Shown here: piece by piece, positions 1 through 6,269 of the stretch
Layout of the letters: each line of letters opens with the position of its first letter
Position numbering within the stretch: the stretch's first letter is position 1
From: Crocinitomicaceae bacterium
GTDB taxonomy: Bacteria; Bacteroidota; Bacteroidia; Flavobacteriales_D; Crocinitomicaceae
Assembly: GCA_003512365.1 (NCBI GenBank)
Contig: DORI01000209.1
Span: forward strand, 3,709 to 9,977
Direction of reading: 5' to 3'
DNA length: 6,269 nt
Position numbers and translations under genes: made by a program
Notes under the pieces: model-generated
Told to the model about the DNA's origin: nothing
The model's input: the letters and a program-made list of their open reading frames with translations, nothing else
Database searches by the model: none

Positions 1-2420
1 TCCTTTACTGAACGTGCATTATAGAATAGGTATTGATCTTTAAGAACAGGCTGATTTGCATCAAATAAATCTACACGAAGACCTACGTTGAAAACGATGT
101 CATTAAATGCAAATTTATCCATGATATATCCAGCCATATAAATAGGTTGAAAAGCACCTACAAATCTTCTGAAATTGCCATTGTCATCGTAATCGTTAAA
201 ATACTTATTTATGTCTGTTGCTCCTCGAACAATTTTTCCGGTGTGGTCATAACCATAATAAGAAACAAACGACTGACCACTGTTCAATAATTCATCAGGT
301 GAGAACATATCGAATTGGAATAAAGATGGGTCATATTGATCAATGTCAACAAAGTCATTACCACCTTCCGCATAATCTAATTTCTTTCTAAGGTTGTAAT
401 CAAAGAACGATTGGTTATCATTCTGGATTTGTCCTCCGTATTCACCATTGTTCGTGCTTGCATACCCAGAATTCAAACGTTGGTATGTGATTGCTTTGAA
501 AGAACCTGAGTCCGAAATAACTCCAGATGCTAAATCTAATTCACGAATATGGAAATTTGTTAACTGACGCGCTATAGACCATATCCCGAGTGGGCCTTGA
601 TCACCACTAGACCAGCTTCTGTCTATACGCTGTTCGTATTCAAAACCTAGGGAAATACTATGATCTCCAATAACTACAGAACCTGCACCCGTAACACGAA
701 ATTGATCTGCTTGAGATTTTCCAAATCCGTTGTAAGGTGTTCCAATATTGCTCCAAATTCCATAAACACTGGAAGGGGCATCTCCATTTCTCAAAGCATT
801 ACCTTGCTGGATTTGAAATAAGTTTTCATAACGCCCAAGTGGATTTCCTTCGTAAATATTAAAATATTGCGTAGTAATGGCAGCCAAAGCAGCATTTGTT
901 TCAGAAGCGTCAAATTTCACTTCAACATCTTTGAAACCATTGTGAATGTAAGTTTGCGTTACAGGATCAAATTCATACGACGGTCTTCTTGTTGTTGTAA
1001 ACTTTCCAACATGACCATAATTGAACAAATTAAATTTATGACGTGGATCGTAAAACTCGCTTTGAGACCTTGAGAAGTCGACCATTAAGTTATATAATGC
1101 CGATTTAATTTTCGAACTTGAACCTTCTCTTGTATTATTGAAGCGCTGAGTAAAACGACCGAAAACCCTCCAGTCCAAAGACTTAGATTCTCCAAAGTTA
1201 GAAAAGTTAAGTAATGAACCTGTGTAAGAATAGCTGCTTCCTTGCGAGTAATTTAAAGACCCTCCAAACTGTAAGTTAACAGAGGGTCCTGTATTCACAT
1301 CAATTTTTGTTTGAGCCGAAAATACTGTGTTTCCTGCATTCATTCTCCAAGGAACTTTTTCGAAATCTTCTTTTCTAAGAAAAAGGGCATTGTGGAATGT
1401 ACCAAAACCTGTCGAAGTTGGTCTTAAAGGATTTAACAAAAGCTCATCTCTCTTTTCTTTTTTTATACGATAACCTCCATCTGCTAATGGTCGACCATCT
1501 ACTTGGTCAGTTAAGTTAGCTGAAATTAAAAATCCGAGTCTTGGACGAGTCTTTTTTCCTGTTGAGTCTTTTTGCATCCAAAGTGGACCTGACAACATTC
1601 CCTCAATTAAGTTGTACCCATATTTATCCAATCCAAACATTTTTCCATCATAACCATCGGGATCTTTACCTTTAATATATATACCAGATGAAACAGCTTC
1701 AAAGCTTCCAAAATATTTTGCTGATGGACCTCTTGTTGTAATTGAAATGATTCCACCTGTAACATCCCCATAGTTGGCTGGAACACCACCTGTAATTACA
1801 GAAACTTCTTCGAGAGCTGATTTAGGCAAGTTGGAAGAACCTCGAACTTTGATACCATCTATGTAGAAATATGTACCATCGGATCTAGAACCACGAACCG
1901 AAATTTCACCTGTTCCTTCATTCGAGTTAACCCCTCCAACCGTTTGAGCAACTCCTGCCGCTGATCGGACGGGCAATCTTGAAATGTCCTCTCGTGTTAC
2001 AGTCGCACCCGAAGCCCCACCATCTTTATTTATTAGAGGAACTTTGTATGCAATAAGTTTGACTTCCCCTAAATCCTTATTCTTTTCAGGTTTACCTATA
2101 GTTAAATTGTCCAAAAAGGTAATTTTATCCGGAGAAACTATCACACCTGTAGTAATTGAAGTTTGGTATTCCACCATACTAATTTCCACGTCGTACGTTC
2201 CCGGTTGTACTCCGTTAATTTGAAATTTTCCATCAAAATCGGTTTGTGCACCACCTTTTGTCGTTCCATTTTGTACAATTTTCACTTTACATAGCGGAAT
2301 CGCTTGTTTGGTTTTTTCGTCTTTAACAGATCCTTTAATAGAACCTAGACCCGATTGAGCATAAGCAAAAGTCCCTGACATTAAGAGACATAAAGCAATC
2401 ATCTTCAGTTTAACCATCAT
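1..2420 (-). CDS. TonB-dependent outer-membrane receptor, carboxypeptidase-like regulatory domain type; 3' end outside window
   Basis: The reverse strand is open from tandem ATG codons at 2420 and 2417 to the window edge, giving 806 residues with no stop. Residues 1-22 form a signal peptide (MMVKLK, then a hydrophobic stretch ending AYAQ). Residues about 24-105 resemble a carboxypeptidase regulatory-like beta-sandwich (IKGSVKDEKTKQAIP, then TDFDGKFQINGVQPGTYDVE). Residues about 120-230 are the plug domain, with SRLPVRSAAGVAQTVGG, ISVRGSRSDGTYFYIDGI and the plug end GGIISITTRGP. From about 235 the sequence alternates aromatic and polar residues, as barrel strands do, with loops such as NDYDDNGNF near 742-750. 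The family takes up ligands across the outer membrane using TonB-ExbBD energy. No SusD-like partner lies upstream, and the downstream side is unseen, so the substrate is unknown. The barrel's C-terminal strands are missing from the window. The family call is secure; start M1 versus M2 is undecided. Confidence 0.95.
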   Translation of the reverse strand, partial: MMVKLKMIALCLLMSGTFAYAQSGLGSIKGSVKDEKTKQAIPLCKVKIVQNGTTKGGAQTDFDGKFQINGVQPGTYDVEISMVEYQTSITTGVIVSPDKITFLDNLTIGKPEKNKDLGEVKLIAYKVPLINKDGGASGATVTREDISRLPVRSAAGVAQTVGGVNSNEGTGEISVRGSRSDGTYFYIDGIKVRGSSNLPKSALEEVSVITGGVPANYGDVTGGIISITTRGPSAKYFGSFEAVSSGIYIKGKDPDGYDGKMFGLDKYGYNLIEGMLSGPLWMQKDSTGKKTRPRLGFLISANLTDQVDGRPLADGGYRIKKEKRDELLLNPLRPTSTGFGTFHNALFLRKEDFEKVPWRMNAGNTVFSAQTKIDVNTGPSVNLQFGGSLNYSQGSSYSYTGSLLNFSNFGESKSLDWRVFGRFTQRFNNTREGSSSKIKSALYNLMVDFSRSQSEFYDPRHKFNLFNYGHVGKFTTTRRPSYEFDPVTQTYIHNGFKDVEVKFDASETNAALAAITTQYFNIYEGNPLGRYENLFQIQQGNALRNGDAPSSVYGIWSNIGTPYNGFGKSQADQFRVTGAGSVVIGDHSISLGFEYEQRIDRSWSSGDQGPLGIWSIARQLTNFHIRELDLASGVISDSGSFKAITYQRLNSGYASTNNGEYGGQIQNDNQSFFDYNLRKKLDYAEGGNDFVDIDQYDPSLFQFDMFSPDELLNSGQSFVSYYGYDHTGKIVRGATDINKYFNDYDDNGNFRRFVGAFQPIYMAGYIMDKFAFNDIVFNVGLRVDLFDANQPVLKDQYLFYNARSVK

Positions 2421-2462
2421 AGTTTTGTAGTATAATGTTTCGTTATTCGAATTTTAAGCTTG

Positions 2463-2470
2463 TAAATATA
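2463..2470 (-). promoter_or_regulatory. Candidate -7 box (TATATTTA) for the TonB-dependent receptor gene
   Basis: On the reverse strand this reads TATATTTA, one mismatch from the Bacteroidota -7 consensus TAnnTTTG. It lies about 42 bases before the receptor ATG, a reasonable leader length. No clear TTTG box sits 17-23 bases upstream; the nearest is a weak TTAG. In such AT-rich DNA a chance match is likely. Confidence 0.25.
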
Positions 2471-2494
2471 TGAAAAATCATATTGACTAACCTC

Positions 2495-2529
2495 ATGTTA
2501 AAAATTTTAAATTGAAAATAAATTAACAT
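2495..2529. repeat. Inverted repeat ATGTTAA / TTAACAT in the divergent intergenic region
   Basis: ATGTTAA at 2495-2501 and its exact reverse complement TTAACAT at 2523-2529 are separated by 21 bases. The arms do not extend further in either direction. The right arm is also part of the first TAACATnnnTG repeat. The arms lie on a DNA stretch shared by both divergent genes, so they could form an operator. A seven-base AT-rich match may also be chance. Confidence 0.3.
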
Positions 2530-2563
2530 ATTTGTTTGTAACATTATTGTCATAACATAGATG
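2524..2563 (+). repeat. Three imperfect TAACATnnnTG repeats ending at the transferase start codon
   Basis: TAACATATTTG (2524-2534), TAACATTATTG (2539-2549) and TAACATAGATG (2553-2563) share TAACAT, three variable bases, then TG. Their starts are 15 and 14 bases apart. The last copy contains the ATG of the phosphopantetheinyl transferase gene. A further TAACAT core lies inverted at 2495-2500. The clustering suggests a regulator-binding array or a small local duplication. Function is not known. Confidence 0.45.
2527..2534 (+). promoter_or_regulatory. Candidate -7 box (CATATTTG) for the transferase-GGGP synthase operon
   Basis: CATATTTG differs from TAnnTTTG at one position and ends 26 bases before the ATG at 2561. 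An overlapping register, TTTGTTTG at 2531-2538, also has one mismatch and places an ATTG about 16 bases upstream. Neither register has a fully convincing -33 TTTG. The box lies inside the first TAACATnnnTG repeat, so a protein bound there would cover it. Confidence 0.25.
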
Positions 2564-3163
2564 AAACAAAACAAATTATCCATAAATTTTATTTGCCGAG
2601 AAGAATTTCGGTTAGGATATATTCCATTGAATCAGCTTGATATGACTTCAAACGCAATCTCAAAGCATCCAATTAAAAAACGCACGTTAGAGAAAAATGG
2701 GGTGCGGCAATTGGTAAAAAACATGTTTGAGGGTAATAACGAAGTTTTATATGAACCTTCTGGTCGCCCTTACCTCAACGGAGATGCACAAAACAACTTT
2801 ATTTCCATAAGCCACTCTAAAAATTTTGTTGCACTTGCTTCATCTCATAAGCGAATTGGTATAGACATTGAGGAAATTAATGAACGTATATTAACCGTGC
2901 GATCAAGGTTTCTTAATGACCGAGAAATAGAAATGATTAATGCCACAGATTTAGAATTTAATACGATTGCCTGGTGCATAAAAGAAGTGTTATTCAAATT
3001 GTCGAAAAACGAAGGACTAGATTTCAAAATAGATTTGCTAATTTTAGAAGAAATTGAGTCCCGAAAAAAATTTAAATGTTCTATGAAAGAAGAAAATGAA
3101 ATGAAAGGAGTTCTTGTTGAAATTATTCGCATCGACAATCTTATAATTGCTTTCAATGTCTAA
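2561..3163 (+). CDS. 4'-phosphopantetheinyl transferase superfamily protein (Sfp type)
   Basis: This 200-residue cytoplasmic protein should transfer 4'-phosphopantetheine from coenzyme A to a serine of acyl, peptidyl or aryl carrier proteins. The family's motifs appear in order: GRPYL at 68-72, ISISHS at 81-86, IGIDIE at 99-104 with Mg-binding D102 and E104, RFLNDREIE at 116-124, and WCIKEVLFK at 138-146 with K141, E142 and K146. The length matches short Sfp-like enzymes of Bacteroidota and is well above the roughly 120 residues of AcpS. No Shine-Dalgarno sequence precedes the ATG; the leader is AT-rich, as is common in this phylum. The stop codon overlaps the start of the next gene by eight bases, implying co-transcription and coupled translation. 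The carrier-protein partner cannot be told, because no synthase or ACP gene is in the window. Confidence 0.93.
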   Translation: MKQNKLSINFICREEFRLGYIPLNQLDMTSNAISKHPIKKRTLEKNGVRQLVKNMFEGNNEVLYEPSGRPYLNGDAQNNFISISHSKNFVALASSHKRIGIDIEEINERILTVRSRFLNDREIEMINATDLEFNTIAWCIKEVLFKLSKNEGLDFKIDLLILEEIESRKKFKCSMKEENEMKGVLVEIIRIDNLIIAFNV

Positions 3164-3908
3164 AAAAAATATACTGGAGCAAATCAGTCAAATTGAGCAT
3201 GGGTTAGCAATTTTAGTTGACCCTGATAAATTCATGACTTTAAAATATAAAGAAGAGTGGATTACTCGCATAAACAAATTAAAACCTGAATTTCTATTTA
3301 TTGGAGGGAGTGTGGTATCAAAAATTGATTTTGATATGTGCGTCGAACTGCTTTCAAATAAGGTGGATGTTCCATTGGTCATTTTTCCAGGTAACTTCGA
3401 TCAAATTCATCCAAAAGCAAATGCTCTCTTGTTTCTATCCTTGCTATCCGGGCGAAATCCTGAATATTTAATTACGCAGCACGTTAAGGCCGTTGACCAT
3501 CTTGAAGATATCGAAATGGAAGTTATTCCTACGGCCTATATGCTAGTTGACGGAGGAGTCCAAACAGCTGTGGCCTACGTGTCACAAACACAACCCATTC
3601 CTCAACATGGAAAATCTATCGCACTAAAAATAGCATTAGCAGGAAAATACCAAGGGAAAAAGTTAATCTATCTCGATGCAGGAAGTGGTGCTAAAAACAT
3701 CGTTCCTCAAGAAATGATTATTGAAGTTAAAAAATCTGGTCTTCCTATAATTGTGGGTGGCGGATTAAAAAATATTGAGGACATTCAAAAAACCCATAAG
3801 GCAGGTGCGAATCTCGTGGTTATTGGGAATAAAATTGAAGAAGACATTGATTTTTTTCTCGACCTAATGTATTATCGTTCAAAAACGAATTTAGAGCATA
3901 GCCTTTAA
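3156..3908 (+). CDS. Geranylgeranylglyceryl phosphate synthase family protein (group II, bacterial)
   Basis: This 250-residue TIM-barrel enzyme belongs to the family that joins sn-glycerol-1-phosphate to a long prenyl diphosphate (geranylgeranyl in archaea, heptaprenyl for Bacillus PcrB), the first ether bond of archaeal-type lipids. Visible motifs are LVDPDK at 20-25 (Mg-binding D22), FIGGS at 48-52, VIFPGN at 75-80, IPTAYMLVDGG at 124-134, YLDAGSGA at 172-179, VGGGLK at 200-205 (phosphate loop) and GANLVVIGN at 217-225. The length and the IPTAY and AGSGA forms fit the larger group II enzymes, not the shorter PcrB. D174 stands where I recall the family usually having a catalytic glutamate. 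I chose the ATG at 3156, which overlaps the upstream stop; an in-frame TTG at 3147 would add three residues. The 3' end overlaps convergent nadC by 18 bases. The family is clear; the in vivo substrate and product are unknown. Confidence 0.92.
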   Translation: MSKKNILEQISQIEHGLAILVDPDKFMTLKYKEEWITRINKLKPEFLFIGGSVVSKIDFDMCVELLSNKVDVPLVIFPGNFDQIHPKANALLFLSLLSGRNPEYLITQHVKAVDHLEDIEMEVIPTAYMLVDGGVQTAVAYVSQTQPIPQHGKSIALKIALAGKYQGKKLIYLDAGSGAKNIVPQEMIIEVKKSGLPIIVGGGLKNIEDIQKTHKAGANLVVIGNKIEEDIDFFLDLMYYRSKTNLEHSL

Positions 3909-4760
3909 ACTAAGGTCGAGGCTTTTTACAGAATGTGTCAACGCTCCAACTGAAATATACTGAACACCTGTTTCTGCATAGTCTCTTATATTAGCAAGCG
4001 AGATGCCACCTGACGCTTCCGTTTCAATTTCCGAAGGAACACGTTTCAATGCTTCTTTTAAATCTGTTGGATTGAAATTATCGAGCATAATACGCATAAT
4101 ACCGCCTTCGTTTATTGCTTCATCAAGTTCTTTTAAATTCCTAACTTCCACAATAATCCCGAGAGACTTTTTTGTTTGTATAAGGTACTCTTTAGTTTTT
4201 TGAATGGCTTTGGTTACCCCTCCTGCATAATCTACATGATTGTCTTTAAGCATTATTAAATCATAAAGTCCAAATCTATGATTCTCTCCTCCCCCAATTT
4301 TAACGGCCCATTTTTCTAAATATCTAATGCCAGGAGTGGTTTTTCGAGTATCCAGTAGCTTAGTTTTACAACCTTTTATTACACCGAGGATTTGATTGGT
4401 TTGTGTGGCAATTCCACTCATTCGCTGCATAAAATTTAATACAAGTCGTTCAGATGTTAAAATAGAACGTGACGAACCTGAAACCACAAACGCAATATCC
4501 CCAATTTTCACTTGGTCTCCATCATTTTTATACACTACCAACTCCAAGGAAGGATCCACAAGCTCATAAATTCTCTTTGCGACTTCTATCCCTGCAATTA
4601 TGCCATCTTCCTTCACTAAAAGTCGAGCCGCACCTGTAGCCTTTTCCGGAACACAAGCTAAGGTTGAATGATCTCCTTCGCCTATATCTTCTGCTAATGC
4701 ATTACGAATAATCTGATCTAACATAGAGCAAAGATACGTTCTTCTCCTTAATCCATTCAT
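3891..4760 (-). CDS. nadC: Nicotinate-nucleotide pyrophosphorylase (carboxylating), quinolinate phosphoribosyltransferase
   Basis: NadC converts quinolinate and PRPP to nicotinate mononucleotide, CO2 and pyrophosphate, the step where de novo NAD synthesis joins the shared route. In the 289-residue form, EDIGEGDHS (24-32) opens the N-terminal domain. ERLVLNFMQRMSGIAT (104-119) is the family signature. DTRKTTPGIRYLEKW (137-151) and KIGGGENHR (154-162) carry substrate-binding R139, K140, H161 and R162, followed by LKDNH (171-175, K172). EVRNLKEL, MLDNF, EASGGI and SVGALTHS complete the barrel. Nothing essential is missing. The start is uncertain: an internal ATG at 4724 gives 277 residues beginning MLDQIIRNAL, and the extra MNGLRRRTYLCS looks unconserved. 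A TATCTTTG box just before 4724 favours the shorter form, whereas an N-terminal lead of about ten residues is usual in the phylum. The gene diverges from uvrC and overlaps GGGP synthase at its 3' end. Confidence 0.96.
   Translation of the reverse strand: MNGLRRRTYLCSMLDQIIRNALAEDIGEGDHSTLACVPEKATGAARLLVKEDGIIAGIEVAKRIYELVDPSLELVVYKNDGDQVKIGDIAFVVSGSSRSILTSERLVLNFMQRMSGIATQTNQILGVIKGCKTKLLDTRKTTPGIRYLEKWAVKIGGGENHRFGLYDLIMLKDNHVDYAGGVTKAIQKTKEYLIQTKKSLGIIVEVRNLKELDEAINEGGIMRIMLDNFNPTDLKEALKRVPSEIETEASGGISLANIRDYAETGVQYISVGALTHSVKSLDLSLKAML
3900..3927 (+). terminator. Weak terminator-like hairpin after the GGGP synthase gene, inside the nadC 3' end
   Basis: AGCCT (3900-3904) can pair with AGGCT (3919-3923) across a 14-base loop, and the second arm runs into TTTTT (3923-3927). 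The stem is only five pairs, three of them G-C, and its left arm overlaps the final codons of the upstream gene. It has the right orientation and place to end the two-gene operon, but must be encoded within nadC. On the other strand no T-tract follows, so it would not stop nadC transcripts. Confidence 0.35.
4729..4736 (-). promoter_or_regulatory. Candidate -7 box (TATCTTTG) for nadC
   Basis: On the reverse strand this is a perfect TAnnTTTG match, ending four bases before the internal nadC ATG at 4724. If used, transcription would begin at or next to that ATG, giving a nearly leaderless message and making the longer start at 4760 untranslatable from it. No TTTG box is seen 17-23 bases upstream. 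In the longer reading frame the same bases encode TYLC. Confidence 0.3.
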
Positions 4761-4770
4761 TTCTTCTTCT

Positions 4771-4778
4771 TAACTTTA
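4771..4778 (+). promoter_or_regulatory. Candidate -7 box (TAACTTTA) for uvrC
   Basis: TAACTTTA has one mismatch to TAnnTTTG and ends seven bases before the uvrC ATG at 4786. The bases after it, GGGTTGA, include a weak purine run but no proper Shine-Dalgarno site. No -33 TTTG is visible upstream, where the DNA is pyrimidine-rich (TTC repeats at about 4761-4769). Any uvrC promoter must lie in this short stretch or overlap the 5' end of nadC. Confidence 0.22.
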
Positions 4779-4785
4779 GGGTTGA

Positions 4786-6269
4786 ATGTCAATAACACTT
4801 ACAGAACAATTAAAACAATTGCCCGAGAGTCCGGGTGTATATCAGTATTTTAATGCTGATGGCGTGGTTTTGTATGTTGGCAAGGCTAAGAACCTTAAAA
4901 AACGTGTTCTGTCCTATTTCAATAGAGATGTCGATTCATTTAAAACAAAACTGCTCGTCAGTCAGATACATAATGTTCAGTACACGGTGGTAGAAACTGA
5001 ATTAGATGCACTGTTACTTGAAAACAGTTTAATTAAAACCTATCAACCGAAATATAATATCTTATTAAAAGATGATAAAACTTACCCTTGGATTGTCATT
5101 AAAAACGAGCCATTTCCGAGGGTGTTTTACACGCGAAAAAAAATCAAAGATGGATCACGTTATTTTGGTCCCTATCCGAATGTTAAAACCATGCAAGCAT
5201 TACTTAAACTACTGCATGATTTATATAAATTCAGAACTTGTAGTTTAGATTTATCGGATAAAAAAATTAATCAAGGAAAGTACAAAGCTTGCTTGGAATT
5301 TCATTTAAAACGTTGCCTTGCACCATGTGAACAACAACAATCCAGTACTTCTTATCAAAAAGGCATCGAAGAAGCAGAACAAATAATAAAAGGTGAAATT
5401 AATCCATTAATCAAATCGCTTACTAATGAAATGTTGGATCATGCATCGAATTTTGCATTTGAGAAAGCACAAGAGATAAAAGATTTGATAGATCAATTGA
5501 AAAGTTTTCAATCACGTTCAACTATAGTTTCATCCTTCTCATCAAATTTAGATGTCTTCACTTGGCATATAACTGAAGAGTTTATTTACATCAATTTTAT
5601 GGTTTTGAAAGCGGGAGTGGTGATACATTCTTACACGTCTCATGTTGTGCCGGGATTAGAAGAACAATTAGTAGACAATCTTCGCACGATGTTATTTGAT
5701 TTGAAACAAAGATTTGGCTCACAAAATCAAGTAATAATTTCAAATGAAGAAATTGATTTAGATATTGAAGCGTTTAAAATTGAAGTACCTAAAAAAGGTG
5801 AAAAAAGACAAATTATAGAGCTATCGCTTAAGAATGTACAATATCACCGATTAGAATTTGGTAAACGGAAATCTATTTCCATCGAAGATGTCCAATCAGA
5901 CGATATACTGAATGAATTACAAAGAACCTTTAAATTATCTACTTTGCCCCTACATATTGAGTGTTTTGATAATTCGAATTTTCAGGGCACAAATGCTGTT
6001 TCCGCTTGTGTTGTATTTAAAAATGGAAAACCCAGTAAAAAAGATTACAGACATTTTAACGTAAAAACGGTTGAAGGACCGGATGACTTTTCTACCATGC
6101 GCGAAGTTGTCTACCGCAGATACAAGAGACTTATTGACGAAGGGCAAACGTTACCAGAGTTAATTGTAATTGACGGAGGAAAAGGACAGTTAGGTGCCGC
6201 GCTTGAAGCATTAGAAAGTTTAAGTATAAGAGGAAAAGTCGCCGTTGTTGGCATCGCAAAAAAACTCGA
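4786..6269 (+). CDS. uvrC: Excinuclease ABC subunit C; 3' end outside window
   Basis: UvrC makes both incisions around bulky DNA lesions after UvrAB loading in nucleotide excision repair. The frame is open for 494 codons to the window edge. Residues 14-90 are the GIY-YIG nuclease domain for the 3' cut: ESPGVYQYF, LYVGKAKNLKKRV and the LLLEN glutamate (E79). C152, C169, C177 and C181 form the four-cysteine motif (FRTC, then KACLEFHLKRCLAPC) reported to bind an iron-sulfur cluster. Residues about 203-240 are the UVR domain that contacts UvrB. The RNase H-like nuclease for the 5' cut shows IECFDNSN (D395), VEGPDDFSTMRE and VIDGGKGQL (D463), then VVGIAKKL at the edge. The C-terminal helix-hairpin-helix region lies outside. 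An in-frame TGA directly before the ATG fixes the start. The family's usual length is about 600 residues, so roughly 100 are missing. Confidence 0.97.
   Translation, partial: MSITLTEQLKQLPESPGVYQYFNADGVVLYVGKAKNLKKRVLSYFNRDVDSFKTKLLVSQIHNVQYTVVETELDALLLENSLIKTYQPKYNILLKDDKTYPWIVIKNEPFPRVFYTRKKIKDGSRYFGPYPNVKTMQALLKLLHDLYKFRTCSLDLSDKKINQGKYKACLEFHLKRCLAPCEQQQSSTSYQKGIEEAEQIIKGEINPLIKSLTNEMLDHASNFAFEKAQEIKDLIDQLKSFQSRSTIVSSFSSNLDVFTWHITEEFIYINFMVLKAGVVIHSYTSHVVPGLEEQLVDNLRTMLFDLKQRFGSQNQVIISNEEIDLDIEAFKIEVPKKGEKRQIIELSLKNVQYHRLEFGKRKSISIEDVQSDDILNELQRTFKLSTLPLHIECFDNSNFQGTNAVSACVVFKNGKPSKKDYRHFNVKTVEGPDDFSTMREVVYRRYKRLIDEGQTLPELIVIDGGKGQLGAALEALESLSIRGKVAVVGIAKKL

Noticed and set aside
742..772. 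Hairpin-like or mobile-element ends within the receptor gene
   Set aside because: No convincing inverted repeats, target duplications or transposase fragments; the reading frame is continuous.
867..1073. 68-codon plus-strand open frame
   Set aside because: It lies wholly antisense to the continuous receptor reading frame and has no recognisable motif or initiation signal.
1607..1789. 60-codon minus-strand open frame
   Set aside because: Same strand as the receptor but shifted frame; the receptor plug and early barrel are intact through here, so it is not a frameshift remnant.
1984..2223. 79-codon plus-strand open frame
   Set aside because: Antisense to the receptor regulatory and plug domains; low-complexity S/T/P/L composition typical of shadow frames.
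3147..3155. TTG start for GGGP synthase adding three residues
   Set aside because: A standard ATG overlapping the upstream stop is nearby and the added residues have no family support.
2845..3156. 103-codon minus-strand open frame
   Set aside because: Antisense to the phosphopantetheinyl transferase motifs, serine- and isoleucine-rich, no family resemblance.
3162..3169. Run of eight A at the start of GGGP synthase as a possible phase-variable tract
   Set aside because: Similar A runs occur elsewhere in this AT-rich window, for example within uvrC near 5136-5143 and in the receptor, and all frames are intact.
3188..3382. 64-codon minus-strand open frame
   Set aside because: Antisense to the N-terminal half of GGGP synthase; no supporting signal.
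4003..4203. 66-codon plus-strand open frame
   Set aside because: Antisense to conserved nadC C-terminal motifs.
5950..6147. 65-codon minus-strand open frame
   Set aside because: Antisense to the UvrC RNase H-like nuclease domain.

Overview
The window looks like a chromosomal segment of an AT-rich member of the Bacteroidota, probably in the Flavobacteriales. The reasons are a TonB-dependent receptor with an N-terminal carboxypeptidase-regulatory-like domain, Bacteroidota-style TAnnTTTG boxes with no clear Shine-Dalgarno sites, and an Sfp-type phosphopantetheinyl transferase overlapping a group II geranylgeranylglyceryl phosphate synthase. Family and genus cannot be fixed from the sequence.

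Layout: (1) 1-2420, minus strand: the N-terminal 806 residues of an outer-membrane TonB-dependent receptor whose C-terminal barrel lies beyond the left edge. (2) 2421-2560: a 140-base divergent intergenic region with weak promoter-like boxes and three imperfect TAACATnnnTG repeats running into the next start codon. (3) 2561-3908, plus strand: a two-gene overlapping operon, phosphopantetheinyl transferase then GGGP synthase, with a weak terminator-like hairpin at its end. (4) 3891-4760, minus strand: nadC, which overlaps the GGGP synthase tail to tail by 18 bases. (5) 4786-6269, plus strand: the first 494 residues of uvrC, divergent from nadC and cut by the right edge.

How the genes work together: only the transferase and GGGP synthase share an apparent transcript. 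The first activates carrier proteins for acyl, polyketide or peptide synthesis. The second belongs to a family that makes the first ether bond of archaeal-type lipids. A shared pathway is possible but not shown. NadC (NAD synthesis), UvrC (nucleotide excision repair) and the receptor (envelope uptake) look like independent neighbours.

Coding density is high and no gene-free stretch reaches 300 bases. I see no tRNA, rRNA, CRISPR array, insertion sequence, integrase or attachment site. The least ordinary content is the archaeal-type lipid enzyme and its operon, the repeat cluster before it, and the tightly packed or overlapping gene junctions. I do not see a wholly new system.
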